The notes below the pieces were generated by a model. That model did not search any database, was not told the origin of the DNA, and worked only from the letters and a program-made list of their open reading frames with translations. From contig JAQVKM010000001.1 of the NCBI GenBank assembly GCA_028694645.1, positions 164,219-214,954 of the forward strand: 50,736 nt of DNA, written 5' to 3'. Source of the stretch: Bacilli bacterium. Its GTDB lineage: Bacteria; Bacillota_I; Bacilli_A; RF39; UBA660. The position numbers and the translations under genes were made by a program. This document shows positions 8,201 through 17,746 of this stretch, one piece after another (within the stretch, counting starts at the first letter, position 1; every line of letters begins with the position of its first letter).

Positions 8201-10273
8201 ATGGCTCGTGAATATAGTTTACAAAACACACGTAACTTTGGGATAATGGCGCATATCGATGCAGGTAAAACTACTTGTACTGAACGTGTACTTTATCATA
8301 CTGGAAAAATCCATAAAATTGGTGAAACTCATGATGGAGCTTCACAAATGGACTGGATGGCTCAAGAACAAGAACGTGGAATAACTATTACTTCAGCAGC
8401 AACTACAGCTTTCTGGAAAGGGCACAGATTTAATATAATCGATACCCCAGGGCACGTAGATTTTACTGTTGAAGTTTCAAGATCACTTCGTGTGCTTGAT
8501 GGTGCTGTTGCACTATTAGATGCACAAGCAGGTGTAGAACCACAAACAGAAACAGTTTGGCGACAAGCTACTGAATTCAAAGTTCCAAGATTAATCTTTT
8601 GTAATAAAATGGATAAAATGGGAGCTAATTTTGAATTTAGTTTAGGTACAATTGGTAGTCGTTTAGGTGTTAATTTTAAACCTATACAATGGCCAATTGG
8701 TGCAGAAAATGATTTCACTGGAATCATTGACTTAGTTACAAGAACTGCTTATCAATATGATGGTAAAGCTGAAGAAAATCCTACAGTTATTGATATCCCA
8801 TCAGATTTGATTAATATCGTTGAAGCAAAACGTGCAGATTTAATTGAAACTGTAGTAGAATTTGATGATGCTTTAATGGAAAAATACTTAGGTGGAGAAG
8901 AACTTACAGTAGAAGAAATTAAATCAGCAATCCGTAAAGGAGTTTTAGCTGTTGAATTTTTCCCAGTAATGTGTGGAACAGCTTTAGGTAATAAAGGTGT
9001 TAAATTATTACTAGACGCAGTAGTTGATTATCTACCAGCACCAACTGATATTGAATCTATCAAAGGAACAGATTTAGATGGTAATGAAATTGAAAGACAT
9101 CCATCAGATGATGAACCATTTAGTGCATTGGCATTTAAAGTTATGACAGATCCATTTGTTGGAAAATTAACATTCTTTAGAGTTTATTCAGGACACTTAT
9201 CAAGTGGTTCATATGTATTAAATGCAACAAAAGATGTTAAAGAAAGAGTTGGTCGTATTTTACAAATGCATGCTAATAATCGTACAGAAATTAGCGAAGT
9301 ATTTGCTGGAGATATAGCTGCAGCAGTAGGACTTAAAAATACAACAACTGGAGACACTTTATGTGAAGAAAAGAAAGCTTGTATCTTGGAATCAATGGAA
9401 TTCCCAGAACCAGTTATCGAGCTTACAGTTGAACCAAAATCAAAAGCAGATCAAGATAAAATGGGTATAGCTTTGCAAAAATTATCTGAAGAAGATCCAA
9501 CTTTTAGAGCAAGTACAAATCATGAAACAGGTCAAACTATTATCGCTGGTATGGGTGAATTACATCTTGATATCATCGTTGATAGAATGAGAAGAGAATT
9601 TAACGTAGAAGCTAATGTAGGACAACCACAAGTTTCTTATCGTGAAACATTAACACAAACAGCTGAATGTGAAGGTAAATATATTAAACAATCAGGTGGT
9701 CGTGGACAATATGGTCATGTATGGATTAAATTCGAACCAAATCCTGATAAAGGATATGAATTTGTTGATGCGGTAGTAGGTGGGGTTGTTCCTAGAGAAT
9801 ATATTCCAGTTACAGATAAAGGATTACAAGAAGCTCTTCTTACAGGAGTTTTAGCTGGATTCCCAATGATAGATGTTAAAGCAACATTATTTGATGGATC
9901 TTATCATGATGTTGACTCATCAGAAATGGCTTATAAAATAGCTGCAAGTATGGCTTTAAAAGAAGCTAAAAATAAATGTAAACCAATATTACTAGAACCT
10001 GTTATGAAAGTTCAAGTAATAGTACCAGACGAATATCTAGGTAACGTAATGGGAGACATTACATCAAGAAGAGGTAGACCACTTGGACAAGAATCAAGAG
10101 GAAATGCTTTAGCTATAGATGCAATGGTACCACTTGCTGAAATGTTTGGATATGTAACAAGTTTACGTTCTAATACACAAGGTAGAGGTCAATTCACAAT
10201 GGTATTTGATCATTACGAAGAAGTTCCAAGAAATATTTCAGAAGATGTAATCAAAAAATTTGGAGCAAAATAA
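8201..10273 (+). CDS. fusA: Elongation factor G
   Basis: EF-G is the GTPase that drives translocation and, with RRF, ribosome recycling. It has 690 residues, the normal length. The GTPase motifs are AHIDAGKTT (near 17-25), [10 protein letters not shown] (switch I/II region), DTPGHVDF and NKMD. Domains II to V follow, including [14 protein letters not shown] and [13 protein letters not shown] of domain IV. The ATG has AAGAAAGGAA upstream. Close relation to fusA2-type paralogues is unlikely given the full domain set and its place between rpsG and tuf. Confidence 0.98.
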   Translation: MAREYSLQNTRNFGIMAHIDAGKTTCTERVLYHTGKIHKIGETHDGASQMDWMAQEQERGITITSAATTAFWKGHRFNIIDTPGHVDFTVEVSRSLRVLDGAVALLDAQAGVEPQTETVWRQATEFKVPRLIFCNKMDKMGANFEFSLGTIGSRLGVNFKPIQWPIGAENDFTGIIDLVTRTAYQYDGKAEENPTVIDIPSDLINIVEAKRADLIETVVEFDDALMEKYLGGEELTVEEIKSAIRKGVLAVEFFPVMCGTALGNKGVKLLLDAVVDYLPAPTDIESIKGTDLDGNEIERHPSDDEPFSALAFKVMTDPFVGKLTFFRVYSGHLSSGSYVLNATKDVKERVGRILQMHANNRTEISEVFAGDIAAAVGLKNTTTGDTLCEEKKACILESMEFPEPVIELTVEPKSKADQDKMGIALQKLSEEDPTFRASTNHETGQTIIAGMGELHLDIIVDRMRREFNVEANVGQPQVSYRETLTQTAECEGKYIKQSGGRGQYGHVWIKFEPNPDKGYEFVDAVVGGVVPREYIPVTDKGLQEALLTGVLAGFPMIDVKATLFDGSYHDVDSSEMAYKIAASMALKEAKNKCKPILLEPVMKVQVIVPDEYLGNVMGDITSRRGRPLGQESRGNALAIDAMVPLAEMFGYVTSLRSNTQGRGQFTMVFDHYEEVPRNISEDVIKKFGAK

Positions 10274-10291
10274 GGAAAAATACTTGATATT

Positions 10292-10319
10292 TTTTCATAA
10301 GTAATATACAATATATAAT
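10292..10319 (+). promoter_or_regulatory. Possible internal promoter for tuf
   Basis: TTTTCA (10292-10297), 16-base spacer and TATAAT (10314-10319) lie in the 73-base gap after fusA. The -35 is weak. Read-through from fusA is also expected, as no terminator hairpin is visible. Confidence 0.4.
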
Positions 10320-10346
10320 GTAATTAAATATAAGGAGGAAATGAAA

Positions 10347-11531
10347 ATGGCAAAACAAAAATTTGATCGTTCAAAACCACATGTTAACATTGGTACAATT
10401 GGACACGTAGATCATGGTAAAACAACTTTAACTGCTGCAATTTCAGCTCACTTAGCTGGAAAAAATGGTAATGAAAAAGTTGATTTTGCTAATATCGATA
10501 AAGCACCAGAAGAAAGAGAACGTGGTATTACAATTAATACTGCACATATCGAATATAGTACTGAAAACAGACACTATGCACACGTAGACTGTCCAGGGCA
10601 TGCTGATTATGTTAAAAACATGATTACAGGAGCTGCTCAAATGGATGGAGCAATCTTAGTTATTGCTGCAACAGATGGACCTATGGCACAAACTCGTGAA
10701 CATATTTTACTTTCACGTCAAGTTGGTGTACCTCGTATGGTTGTATTCATGAACAAATGTGATATGGTTGATGATGAAGAATTATTAGACTTAGTTGAAA
10801 TGGAAATTCGTGAATTATTAAGTGAATACGGATTTGATGGAGATAATACTCCAGTTATTAGAGGATCTGCATTAAAAGCACTTGAAGGTGATCCAACTTG
10901 GGGAGCTAAAATAGATGAATTAATGGCATCTGTAGATACTTGGATTGAAACACCAGCAAGAGATGTTGAAAAACCTTTCTTAATGCCAATCGAAGATGTA
11001 TTTACAATTACAGGTCGTGGAACAGTTGTTACAGGACGTGTTGAAAGAGGAGCTTTAAAACTTAATGATGAAGTTGAAATCGTTGGTATTAAAGATACTA
11101 AAAAATCAGTAGTTACAGGAATTGAAATGTTCCGTAAACAATTAGATTTTGCTGAATCAGGAGATAATGCAGGTATATTATTACGTGGTGTTTCTCGTGA
11201 AGACGTTGAACGTGGTCAAGTATTAGCTAAACCAGGAACAGTTACTCCACATAAAAAATTCAAAGCTGAAGTTTATGTACTAAGCAAAGAAGAAGGTGGA
11301 AGACATACTCCATTCTTTACTAACTATCGTCCACAATTCTATTTTAGAACTACAGACGTTACTGGTGTTATTGAATTACCAGAAGGTGTAGAAATGGTTA
11401 TGCCAGGAGATAATATTTCAATGTCAGTTGAATTAATAGCTCCAATTGCTCTTGAACAAGGAACTAAATTCTCAATCCGTGAAGGTGGTAGAACAGTTGG
11501 TTCTGGTGTAGTTGCAGAAGTAGTTGCATAA
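10347..11531 (+). CDS. tuf: Elongation factor Tu
   Basis: EF-Tu carries aminoacyl-tRNA to the ribosome as a GTP complex. I chose the second ATG, giving [27 protein letters not shown], since AGGAGG lies 8 bases before it and only 2 bases before the ATG at 10341. The 394-residue length is standard. Motifs: [17 protein letters not shown] (switch I), [12 protein letters not shown] (where NKxD is expected), SALKALEGD. Domain II ([17 protein letters not shown]) and domain III ([24 protein letters not shown]) are complete. It is the last gene of the str operon and is closed by a terminator. Confidence 0.98.
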   Translation: MAKQKFDRSKPHVNIGTIGHVDHGKTTLTAAISAHLAGKNGNEKVDFANIDKAPEERERGITINTAHIEYSTENRHYAHVDCPGHADYVKNMITGAAQMDGAILVIAATDGPMAQTREHILLSRQVGVPRMVVFMNKCDMVDDEELLDLVEMEIRELLSEYGFDGDNTPVIRGSALKALEGDPTWGAKIDELMASVDTWIETPARDVEKPFLMPIEDVFTITGRGTVVTGRVERGALKLNDEVEIVGIKDTKKSVVTGIEMFRKQLDFAESGDNAGILLRGVSREDVERGQVLAKPGTVTPHKKFKAEVYVLSKEEGGRHTPFFTNYRPQFYFRTTDVTGVIELPEGVEMVMPGDNISMSVELIAPIALEQGTKFSIREGGRTVGSGVVAEVVA

Positions 11532-11540
11532 TAAAATATA

Positions 11541-11569
11541 AAAATAAGCATTTATGCTTATTTTTTTCT
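11541..11569 (+). terminator. Terminator of the str operon
   Basis: A 10-bp stem AAAATAAGCA / TGCTTATTTT, loop TTTA, followed by T-run. Confidence 0.88.
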
Positions 11570-11597
11570 TGTTATTTTTAAAATATTGTGTTAGAAT
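11569..11597 (+). promoter_or_regulatory. Promoter of the gene at 11619
   Basis: TTGTTA (11569-11574), 17-base spacer, TAGAAT (11592-11597). GGGTGG is the ribosome site before the ATG. Confidence 0.55.
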
Positions 11598-11618
11598 AAT
11601 GGCAAAAAGGGTGGTATT

Positions 11619-13376
11619 ATGGAAAAATATAATGAATTAAAGATGATTATATCAAAAAAAATGCAAGAAAAATTCCCATTTACATTATCAACCAATGAAA
11701 AACTATATAACATAATCGAAGATTTTGTTTATGAAAAATATATTGAAAGAGAAGAAAATAATAAAAAAAGTAATATAGTTTCTATAAATAAAAATGATTT
11801 TGATGTTCAATTAACTATGGAAATTCAAAATGAATTTGTATCTTATATTATTAAACAAATAAAAAAAGGAAATAATGATGAATTAAAAGAAGGATTAATG
11901 TTAGATTGTGAATATATTAATTCTTTCATAATTAAAAAAATGCAAAATGTTATTTCTTCTATATCTAAAGAAGAACTGGATATATTATTTGAAGAAGTAA
12001 TAAATGATATGATTAATAATTTCACTGACGAATTAAATTTTTCTTCTGAATTAGCTAAAAGAATAAAAACAAAATATTTGAATTATGTTAATGGGACAGA
12101 TGAAATAGTTAAAAAAGAAAAAGTAAACAATGATAGATCAATTTATAGCTATTTTAATAATTATTCTGATGAATTAATAGATGCAACTTTTATGGGAGCA
12201 AATATAAAAATTAAAGAATTATTTATTAAAAAATGGGGAAGAGAACTAAATGGTAAAAATGCTAAAACAATAAAAAAATTTGAAATAAATGAATTTGAAG
12301 AAAGTCTTGAGAATTTTGAAAATTTATTAATTAAAGCTTTAGAATTTCAAAAAAGAGGATTTTCATTAGATGATATATCAAAAAACTTAAGAAATAACCA
12401 AATTGCTTCTGCAAAAAAAGAAAATCATGATATTATTGTGGAGCAAAAGCAAGAAATAGAAGAAGAAATGTTAGAAGAAAAAAATATTGAAAAAGAAAAA
12501 TTAAATAATATAAAAGAAGATTTCAAAATATCTGAAAAAGATAAATCAATAAAGAGAACATATGCAAAAAAAATTATGACTGTTGATGAATTAGCTAGTA
12601 TGTATAATGTATCGTTAGAAAAATTAGAAGAGTTAGTTGCAAAACTACCTAAATCAATGCAATTAGTTTATCGAAGATATTATGGTATTGATACTGTAAA
12701 AATGAATTCAGAACAAATTATGGAATCTTTAAAACTTTCAAAATTTTTATTTAATACATATTTAACAAGTGCTGATAAATTAATTAGGCAAAATATTATT
12801 GAAAATAAAGAAGTAGCAAATAATGTTGCTTTATCACCTAAAGTAGCAAAACCAGTTGTTAAATTAGATAAAATAATTGATAAAAATGTAGTAACATTTA
12901 AAGTATCAGAAGGAAAAATTATTAGTGATTCTATATTAGTAAAAAAAGAGTTTGATGAAGAAAAATTAAAATTTATAAATGAAGATAAAAATTTAACTAT
13001 ATATGAACAAATTATTATATATCTTAAAATGAGATATATTGATATTGAAAATAGTGATGAATTAATAAGTGAAATTTTAGATATTAAAGTTAGCGATCTA
13101 ATTGATTGTTATATTAAAAATTTATCATTATTTAAAGAAAGTATTAATTTAGTTATTGCTGATATAATTAAATTTGATAAAAATAATTATAAAAAAATAT
13201 TTAATTGTTCTTATTTTAGTGAATTATTTGGAGATTTAACTATTAAAGAGAAAATATATATGTTTTTAAAAATGCAAAATAAAGAGGAACTTTTAAATAG
13301 AAAAGAAATAAAAGAAATAATTGATTCTAATATGTCATTATCTTTTGATATTGAAAATATGCAAATAAAAAAATAA
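11619..13376 (+). CDS. Unknown 585-residue protein with sigma-region-4-like segment
   Basis: I do not recognise the family. The protein is soluble, Lys/Glu/Asn-rich and mostly helical, with no signal or membrane segment. Near residues 315-390 it has MTVDELASMYNVSLEKLEELV, which looks like a helix-turn-helix, followed by LPKSMQLVYRRYYGIDT and QIMESLKLSKFLFNTYLTSADKLIRQ. That run follows the pattern of sigma-70 region 4 (LP.....V..RYGL..., then an HTH ending in a Leu-Arg helix). Two similar C-terminal units (LTIYEQIIIYLKMRY and LTIKEKIYMFLKMQN) suggest an internal repeat. Neither region 2 nor a core-binding segment was seen, so a working sigma factor is not implied. It has its own promoter after the str operon. 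A role in DNA binding or transcription is inference. Confidence 0.6.
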   Translation: MEKYNELKMIISKKMQEKFPFTLSTNEKLYNIIEDFVYEKYIEREENNKKSNIVSINKNDFDVQLTMEIQNEFVSYIIKQIKKGNNDELKEGLMLDCEYINSFIIKKMQNVISSISKEELDILFEEVINDMINNFTDELNFSSELAKRIKTKYLNYVNGTDEIVKKEKVNNDRSIYSYFNNYSDELIDATFMGANIKIKELFIKKWGRELNGKNAKTIKKFEINEFEESLENFENLLIKALEFQKRGFSLDDISKNLRNNQIASAKKENHDIIVEQKQEIEEEMLEEKNIEKEKLNNIKEDFKISEKDKSIKRTYAKKIMTVDELASMYNVSLEKLEELVAKLPKSMQLVYRRYYGIDTVKMNSEQIMESLKLSKFLFNTYLTSADKLIRQNIIENKEVANNVALSPKVAKPVVKLDKIIDKNVVTFKVSEGKIISDSILVKKEFDEEKLKFINEDKNLTIYEQIIIYLKMRYIDIENSDELISEILDIKVSDLIDCYIKNLSLFKESINLVIADIIKFDKNNYKKIFNCSYFSELFGDLTIKEKIYMFLKMQNKEELLNRKEIKEIIDSNMSLSFDIENMQIKK

Positions 13377-13397
13377 GTAAATTCTACTTATTTTTTT
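13371..13397. terminator. Bidirectional terminator between convergent genes
   Basis: AAATAAGTA (13371-13379), loop AATTC, TACTTATTT (13385-13393), with T-run on both strands. It contains the stop of the forward gene and nearly that of the reverse one. Confidence 0.83.
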
Positions 13398-14626
13398 AAT
13401 ATGTTTTTAATAGGAAAATTCTTTTGCATAAAGTATAATGTATTATTACATATTAATTCCAAATCTCCAATATACTCATAGCTGTTGGCATTAAATCCTA
13501 ATTTAAATTCATTTAAACCATTATATTTATTGTTCTCAACATTTAAATTAGTTATACCACCTAAATTAAATTTTTTAAAACCATCTTTACAATATTTTTC
13601 ACAAATTTTCCAAATTAGCAAATGCTTAGAGTTTAAATTTTTATAAATTGGATTAAATCCATCCATCAATAAATATATTTCATCATAATTTTTAACAATT
13701 AATACAGAAGAAGTAATAATTCCAGTAGGATTTTCTCTTAAATATTTTGTAGCTTTTATTAATTCATCTTTATATTTGTTTAAATATTTATCAGCTTCTA
13801 TTTTTAAATTAATTATATTAGTATCATTAGTATTCATTAATTTATTATTTAAATCACTACATACTTTTTCTTGTTGATGAAACTTATCAGTACAAATTCT
13901 TAGATATTTTTCTGTATTCAATTTAGAATAATAAAATTCTATATTATTATTTTTACTAAAATATTTATAACAATCATTAAAGTATTCAAGATTTCTTGGG
14001 TATTTTTTTTGTGTTTGTAAATATAGATATTCTAACTGATTTATATTACCTTTATATACTTCGATACCACTTCTTTCAGCGGATCTAATCTTTGTTCTAA
14101 ATTCTTTTCTGATATTTTTAAATAATAAATAATATGGTTTTTCTAAGTCTATTATAGCTTCATATCTAGGTTTTAAACTTTCAAAAAAATTATTGTATCC
14201 TAAATGATGATAACCTAGATTTTTTAAATTTTCAAAAATAACATCATAATAGTCATTTTTTTGATAAACATTATATTTTTTATCATAAATGTTTTTAATT
14301 ATATATGGACTTATTTTGATTGAAATAATATTTAATTTTGATAAATATTTTTTTATTTCATTTGTAAATATTGTTAATAGACTAAAATCATTATATTCAA
14401 TCAAAAAACCTCTAGGTGCATATGCATATTTAAATTTACCGTTTTTTTCAATTAATATTAAAGAAGCAGCTAAAATATTATTATTATCTACTAAGCCTAG
14501 CAAGACACTATCAAAATTTTGATGATTCATAACAAATCCATATTCAGGAGTTTGATATATTGATTTTATTTTAAATGACTTTGTAAAATTTATGAATTCT
14601 TCATTTGTTAACTGCTTAATTTCCAT
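13388..14626 (-). CDS. FemABX-family peptidyltransferase
   Basis: FemABX proteins add amino acids from aminoacyl-tRNA to the stem peptide of lipid II, building the cross-bridge of peptidoglycan. The 412-residue length fits. Recognisable parts are the N-terminal SIYQTPEYGFVMN block, a first GNAT-like half, RKEFRTKIRSAERSGIEV (the typical K-I-R-x-A-x-x-x-G motif), a helical arm around residues 240-290 (lengthened and Lys/Asn-rich, the tRNA-binding coiled coil), and a C-terminal GNAT half with LNSKHLLIWKICEKYCKDGFKKFNLGGI. The ATG is preceded by AAGGTGAT; a GTG nine bases upstream lies inside that ribosome site and was rejected. The amino acid added cannot be read from the sequence. It lies divergent from murD, which fits a cell wall role. 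Confidence 0.85.
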   Translation of the reverse strand: MEIKQLTNEEFINFTKSFKIKSIYQTPEYGFVMNHQNFDSVLLGLVDNNNILAASLILIEKNGKFKYAYAPRGFLIEYNDFSLLTIFTNEIKKYLSKLNIISIKISPYIIKNIYDKKYNVYQKNDYYDVIFENLKNLGYHHLGYNNFFESLKPRYEAIIDLEKPYYLLFKNIRKEFRTKIRSAERSGIEVYKGNINQLEYLYLQTQKKYPRNLEYFNDCYKYFSKNNNIEFYYSKLNTEKYLRICTDKFHQQEKVCSDLNNKLMNTNDTNIINLKIEADKYLNKYKDELIKATKYLRENPTGIITSSVLIVKNYDEIYLLMDGFNPIYKNLNSKHLLIWKICEKYCKDGFKKFNLGGITNLNVENNKYNGLNEFKLGFNANSYEYIGDLELICNNTLYFMQKNFPIKNILKK

Positions 14627-14643
14627 CTTTATCACCTTAAAGA

Positions 14644-14652
14644 ATTATAACA
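14644..14652 (-). promoter_or_regulatory. Extended -10 promoter of the femABX gene
   Basis: On the reverse strand TGTTATAAT lies 17 bases before the ATG at 14626, with AAGGTGAT between. Confidence 0.55.
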
Positions 14653-14782
14653 TACCTAATATCATTTTACAAATATAAATAATTTATATAAAAATATAAT
14701 AGTAATATTGATTAAGACTTTTAAAACATCTTTATTAACAAATAACAATATAAATGATATAATAATTAAGAAGGTGAATAAA

Positions 14783-16120
14783 ATGTTTGAAAATAAAAAA
14801 ATATATATATTAGGAATGTCTAAAAGTGGATATGAAGCAGCTAAGTTTTTAGCTAATTATAATAATAAAATAGTTATAACTGATAGTAATGAACAAGATA
14901 AAGAACATATAGAGGAATTAAAAAAATTAGGTGTAGAAGTTATTATAACAGATAAGCAAGAAGAATTTATTGATGAATCTTTTAATTATATGATTAAAAA
15001 TCCAGGAATTAAATATGATAACAAAAGTGTTGTTAAAGCTAAAAATTTAAATATAAAAGTAATTAACGAATTAGAAATGGCATATGAATTTTTAAATAAG
15101 AATTGCACAATTATTGGGGTAACGGGATCAAATGGAAAAACAACAACAGTTACTTTAATATATCAAATGTTATTGAAAGCAAAGTTTCCTGTTCATTTAG
15201 GTGGTAATATAGGAACACCAGTAGCTAAATTAATAAATGATGTTAAAAAAGATGATTATTTAGTACTTGAAATATCAGATCATCAATTATGTGATATGTA
15301 TAATTTCAAAACAAATATAAGTGTAATTACCAATATATTTGATGAAGTACATATTGATTTTCATGATTCATTTGACAGATATAAAAATATAAAAAAGAGA
15401 ATATTTAATAATCATACAACTAATGATTTAGCTATAATTAATTATGATAATAATAATGTATTAGAAATAACAAATTCTATTAATTCAAAAAAACAATACT
15501 TTTCTAAAAAAGAAAAAAAGGATTGTTATTTAAATAATAAAAATATATATTTTAAAAATGAATTAATTATTAATTTAGATGAAATAAAAATAAAAGGTAT
15601 GCATAATTATGAAAATATTATGGCAGCTATAGCAGTTTGTAAAAATTTAAATGTTTCAAATGAAGTTATTAAAGAAGTTTTAACAACATTTTCGGGAGTA
15701 GAACATCGTATCGAATTTGTCGATTCTATAGCTTCAGTAAGCTATTATAATGATTCTAAATCAACAAATAATAAAGCAACTATAACAGCTTTATTATCAT
15801 TTGATAAACCAACAATATTGTTGATGGGTGGACTTGATAGAAATTTATCATTTGATGAATTAAAAGATTATATGATAAATGTAAAAGAAATAATTTGTTT
15901 TGGAGAAACAAAAAATAAAATTAAATCTTTTGCTGATAAATACAATATAAAATGTATTGTAATGAATAATTTAGAAGAAGCAACTATGAAAGCTAGCAGT
16001 GAAGCTGAAGCTGGAGATGTCGTTTTATTATCCCCAGCTTGTGCATCATGGGACCAATATAAATCCTTTGAAGAAAGAGGATTAGAATTTAAAAATATAA
16101 TTAATAAATTAAATATCTAA
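14783..16120 (+). CDS. murD: UDP-N-acetylmuramoyl-L-alanine--D-glutamate ligase
   Basis: MurD adds D-glutamate to UDP-MurNAc-L-Ala in the cytoplasm. It has 445 residues from the ATG preceded by AAGGTGAATAAA; the protein then begins MFENKKIYILGMSKSGYEAA, the MurD Rossmann start, while an upstream TTG at 14708 would add 25 residues without homology. Visible motifs: P-loop GVTGSNGKTTT, GGNIGTP, the carbamoylated-lysine region, EHRIEFV, YNDSKSTN and the C-terminal LLSPACASWDQYKSFEERG, the D-Glu binding block specific to MurD. No other dcw cluster genes (mraY, ftsW, murG) are adjacent, so murD stands alone here. It is single, with a terminator after it. Confidence 0.95.
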   Translation: MFENKKIYILGMSKSGYEAAKFLANYNNKIVITDSNEQDKEHIEELKKLGVEVIITDKQEEFIDESFNYMIKNPGIKYDNKSVVKAKNLNIKVINELEMAYEFLNKNCTIIGVTGSNGKTTTVTLIYQMLLKAKFPVHLGGNIGTPVAKLINDVKKDDYLVLEISDHQLCDMYNFKTNISVITNIFDEVHIDFHDSFDRYKNIKKRIFNNHTTNDLAIINYDNNNVLEITNSINSKKQYFSKKEKKDCYLNNKNIYFKNELIINLDEIKIKGMHNYENIMAAIAVCKNLNVSNEVIKEVLTTFSGVEHRIEFVDSIASVSYYNDSKSTNNKATITALLSFDKPTILLMGGLDRNLSFDELKDYMINVKEIICFGETKNKIKSFADKYNIKCIVMNNLEEATMKASSEAEAGDVVLLSPACASWDQYKSFEERGLEFKNIINKLNI

Positions 16121-16137
16121 AAAAGATATTTTTTTTG
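16111..16137 (+). terminator. Terminator after murD
   Basis: AAATATCT / AGATATTT stem (16111-16118, 16124-16131) overlaps the stop and is followed by a T-run. Confidence 0.75.
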
Positions 16138-16222
16138 TAAAATAGTGACAAATTTTTATTAAATTATTAATAATTATAGATTATTAAAAGCAATTTATTA
16201 TATAATAAATTTGGTGATTGTT

Positions 16223-16936
16223 GTGCAAAGATATTTTTCAGACAAAATGATAAATAATGGCTTTATTTTAAATGATAATGATTTGTATCATATTAAAACA
16301 GTGATGAGAATGAAAAATCATGACAAAATACAAGTTGTATATCTTGAGGAACCATATTTGTGCACAATAAATAATATCGAAACAAATATAGAAATTCAAA
16401 TCAAAGAGAAACTTTCTAAAGAAGAGGACAATTTATCAGATGTAACTTTGATAATACCACTTCTTAAAGAACAAAAATTTGATTTTATATTACAAAAAAG
16501 TACAGAATTAGGTGTTAAAAAAATAATACCTGTTATTTTATCTAGATCAATAATTAAATTAGATAAAGATAAAGAAAATAAAAAAATTGAACGATGGGAA
16601 AAAATATTAAAAGAAGCTAGTGAACAATCTTTTAGAAATGATATACCAAAAATAACAAGTGTTAAAAAATTAAGTGATCTAAAAGAAATAGAAGGTTTAA
16701 ATTTATTTTGTAGTACTTCTGAAAAAAATAGGAGTATTAAATATATTTTGAAAAATAATGCTTTTTGTGATAAAATAAATGTACTAGTTGGACCAGAAGG
16801 CGGATTAACTAAAGAAGAAGAAAAGCAATTATCAGAGATAGGGTTTATTTCAATAACATTAGGTAGTAGAATAATGAGAGTGGAAACAGTTCCAATATAT
16901 TTGCTTAGTGTAATTAATTATGAAAATATGGAGTGA
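16223..16936 (+). CDS. rsmE: 16S rRNA (uracil-1498-N3)-methyltransferase
   Basis: RsmE is a SPOUT-class enzyme that methylates U1498 of 16S rRNA with SAM. It has 237 residues. I start at the GTG preceded by TGGTGAT and three to four bases, giving MQRYFSDKM; the TTG at 16211 lies upstream of that ribosome site. The N-terminal PUA-like domain has HIKTVMRMKNHDKI; the knotted SAM domain shows LQKSTELGVKKIIPV, VGPEGGLTKEE and LGSRIMRVETVPIYLLSVI, the standard motif set. A TATAAT at 16201 is close upstream. The stop lies 5 bases before the next gene, so the two form an operon. Confidence 0.95.
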   Translation: MQRYFSDKMINNGFILNDNDLYHIKTVMRMKNHDKIQVVYLEEPYLCTINNIETNIEIQIKEKLSKEEDNLSDVTLIIPLLKEQKFDFILQKSTELGVKKIIPVILSRSIIKLDKDKENKKIERWEKILKEASEQSFRNDIPKITSVKKLSDLKEIEGLNLFCSTSEKNRSIKYILKNNAFCDKINVLVGPEGGLTKEEEKQLSEIGFISITLGSRIMRVETVPIYLLSVINYENME

Positions 16937-16941
16937 TTTTA

Positions 16942-17715
16942 ATGTCAAATATAGTTATTAACAGTAATATTTTAATTATAATATCAATTTTGGTTTTTTC
17001 TTTGGTTATTGGCGTTATTTTGTATATTATATATAAAGATCGTCGTCAAGATAAGGAAGAAATAGAAGAATTGTTGCATGATATAGAAGGTCAAGAAGAA
17101 AATAATATAGATAAATTAAATTCTTTAATGAAAAATGAGCCGGAAGAAGTTTCTGAAATAGAACTTGTTTTAGAAAAAATGCAAAAAAATTTAAATACAA
17201 AACCAGAAGAAGTAGTCGCTAATTTTGAAAAAGAACAAGAAGAAAAAGCTATAATAAGTTATCAAGAATTAGTTAAAACTTTAAAAAATGGCAAAAAAGA
17301 TAACACTACAATTAAAGTGGAAACTCCTGTTTTGGATGAAGAGGAAGAAGAAAAACCAGTTTTAGAAAAAATGTTGGATGAAATTAAAAATCCAATTAAA
17401 TTAAAAGAAATCAAAAAACAAGAATTTAAAAACACTAATTTTAAAAATACAGACTTTATATCACCTATATATGGAAAAATGGAAGAACATCTAGAATATC
17501 CAAAAGTTAAATCATTTAATAAAGAAGAACAAATAGAACAATTTGATGAAATATATGATAGTTATAATATAGGTGATTATTTAGAGGAATTTTCTGATAA
17601 TAATATGGAAATAGATACATTAGAACAAACACTTGATTTAGGGCCAATAAGTAAAGAAATAAAGAAAAATGAAGATTTTTTAAGTGCTTTAAAAGAATTT
17701 AGAGAAAATTTATAG
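16942..17715 (+). CDS. Unknown membrane-anchored acidic protein
   Basis: The 257-residue product is not recognised. The ATG after GGAGTGATTTTA gives MSNIVINSN, one N-terminal transmembrane helix (about 9-31) and a KDRRQDKEE stop-transfer, so the long Glu/Lys-rich, largely disordered or coiled tail faces the cytoplasm. A short conserved-looking patch FISPIYGKMEEHL (about residues 175-187) and a C-terminal amphipathic patch (EDFLSALKEFRENL) are the only order. This single-span anchor with a disordered tail resembles adaptor or division-associated proteins, but nothing places it in a family. It lies in an operon behind rsmE and is closed by a terminator before mtaB. The unknown gene at 19067 also contains an ISPI patch. 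Confidence 0.6.
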   Translation: MSNIVINSNILIIISILVFSLVIGVILYIIYKDRRQDKEEIEELLHDIEGQEENNIDKLNSLMKNEPEEVSEIELVLEKMQKNLNTKPEEVVANFEKEQEEKAIISYQELVKTLKNGKKDNTTIKVETPVLDEEEEEKPVLEKMLDEIKNPIKLKEIKKQEFKNTNFKNTDFISPIYGKMEEHLEYPKVKSFNKEEQIEQFDEIYDSYNIGDYLEEFSDNNMEIDTLEQTLDLGPISKEIKKNEDFLSALKEFRENL

Positions 17716-17736
17716 ACCTATTTAGGTCTTTTTTTA
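17714..17736 (+). terminator. Terminator before mtaB
   Basis: AGACCTA / TAGGTCT stem with a short loop and a T-run ending in the mtaB ribosome site AGGAGG. Confidence 0.75.
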
Positions 17737-17746
17737 GGAGGTTAAT

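Noticed and set aside
8362-8727. Reverse reading frame of 121 codons inside fusA, and similar ones inside tuf
   Set aside because: They overlap fully with conserved GTPase coding sequence and have no start signal.
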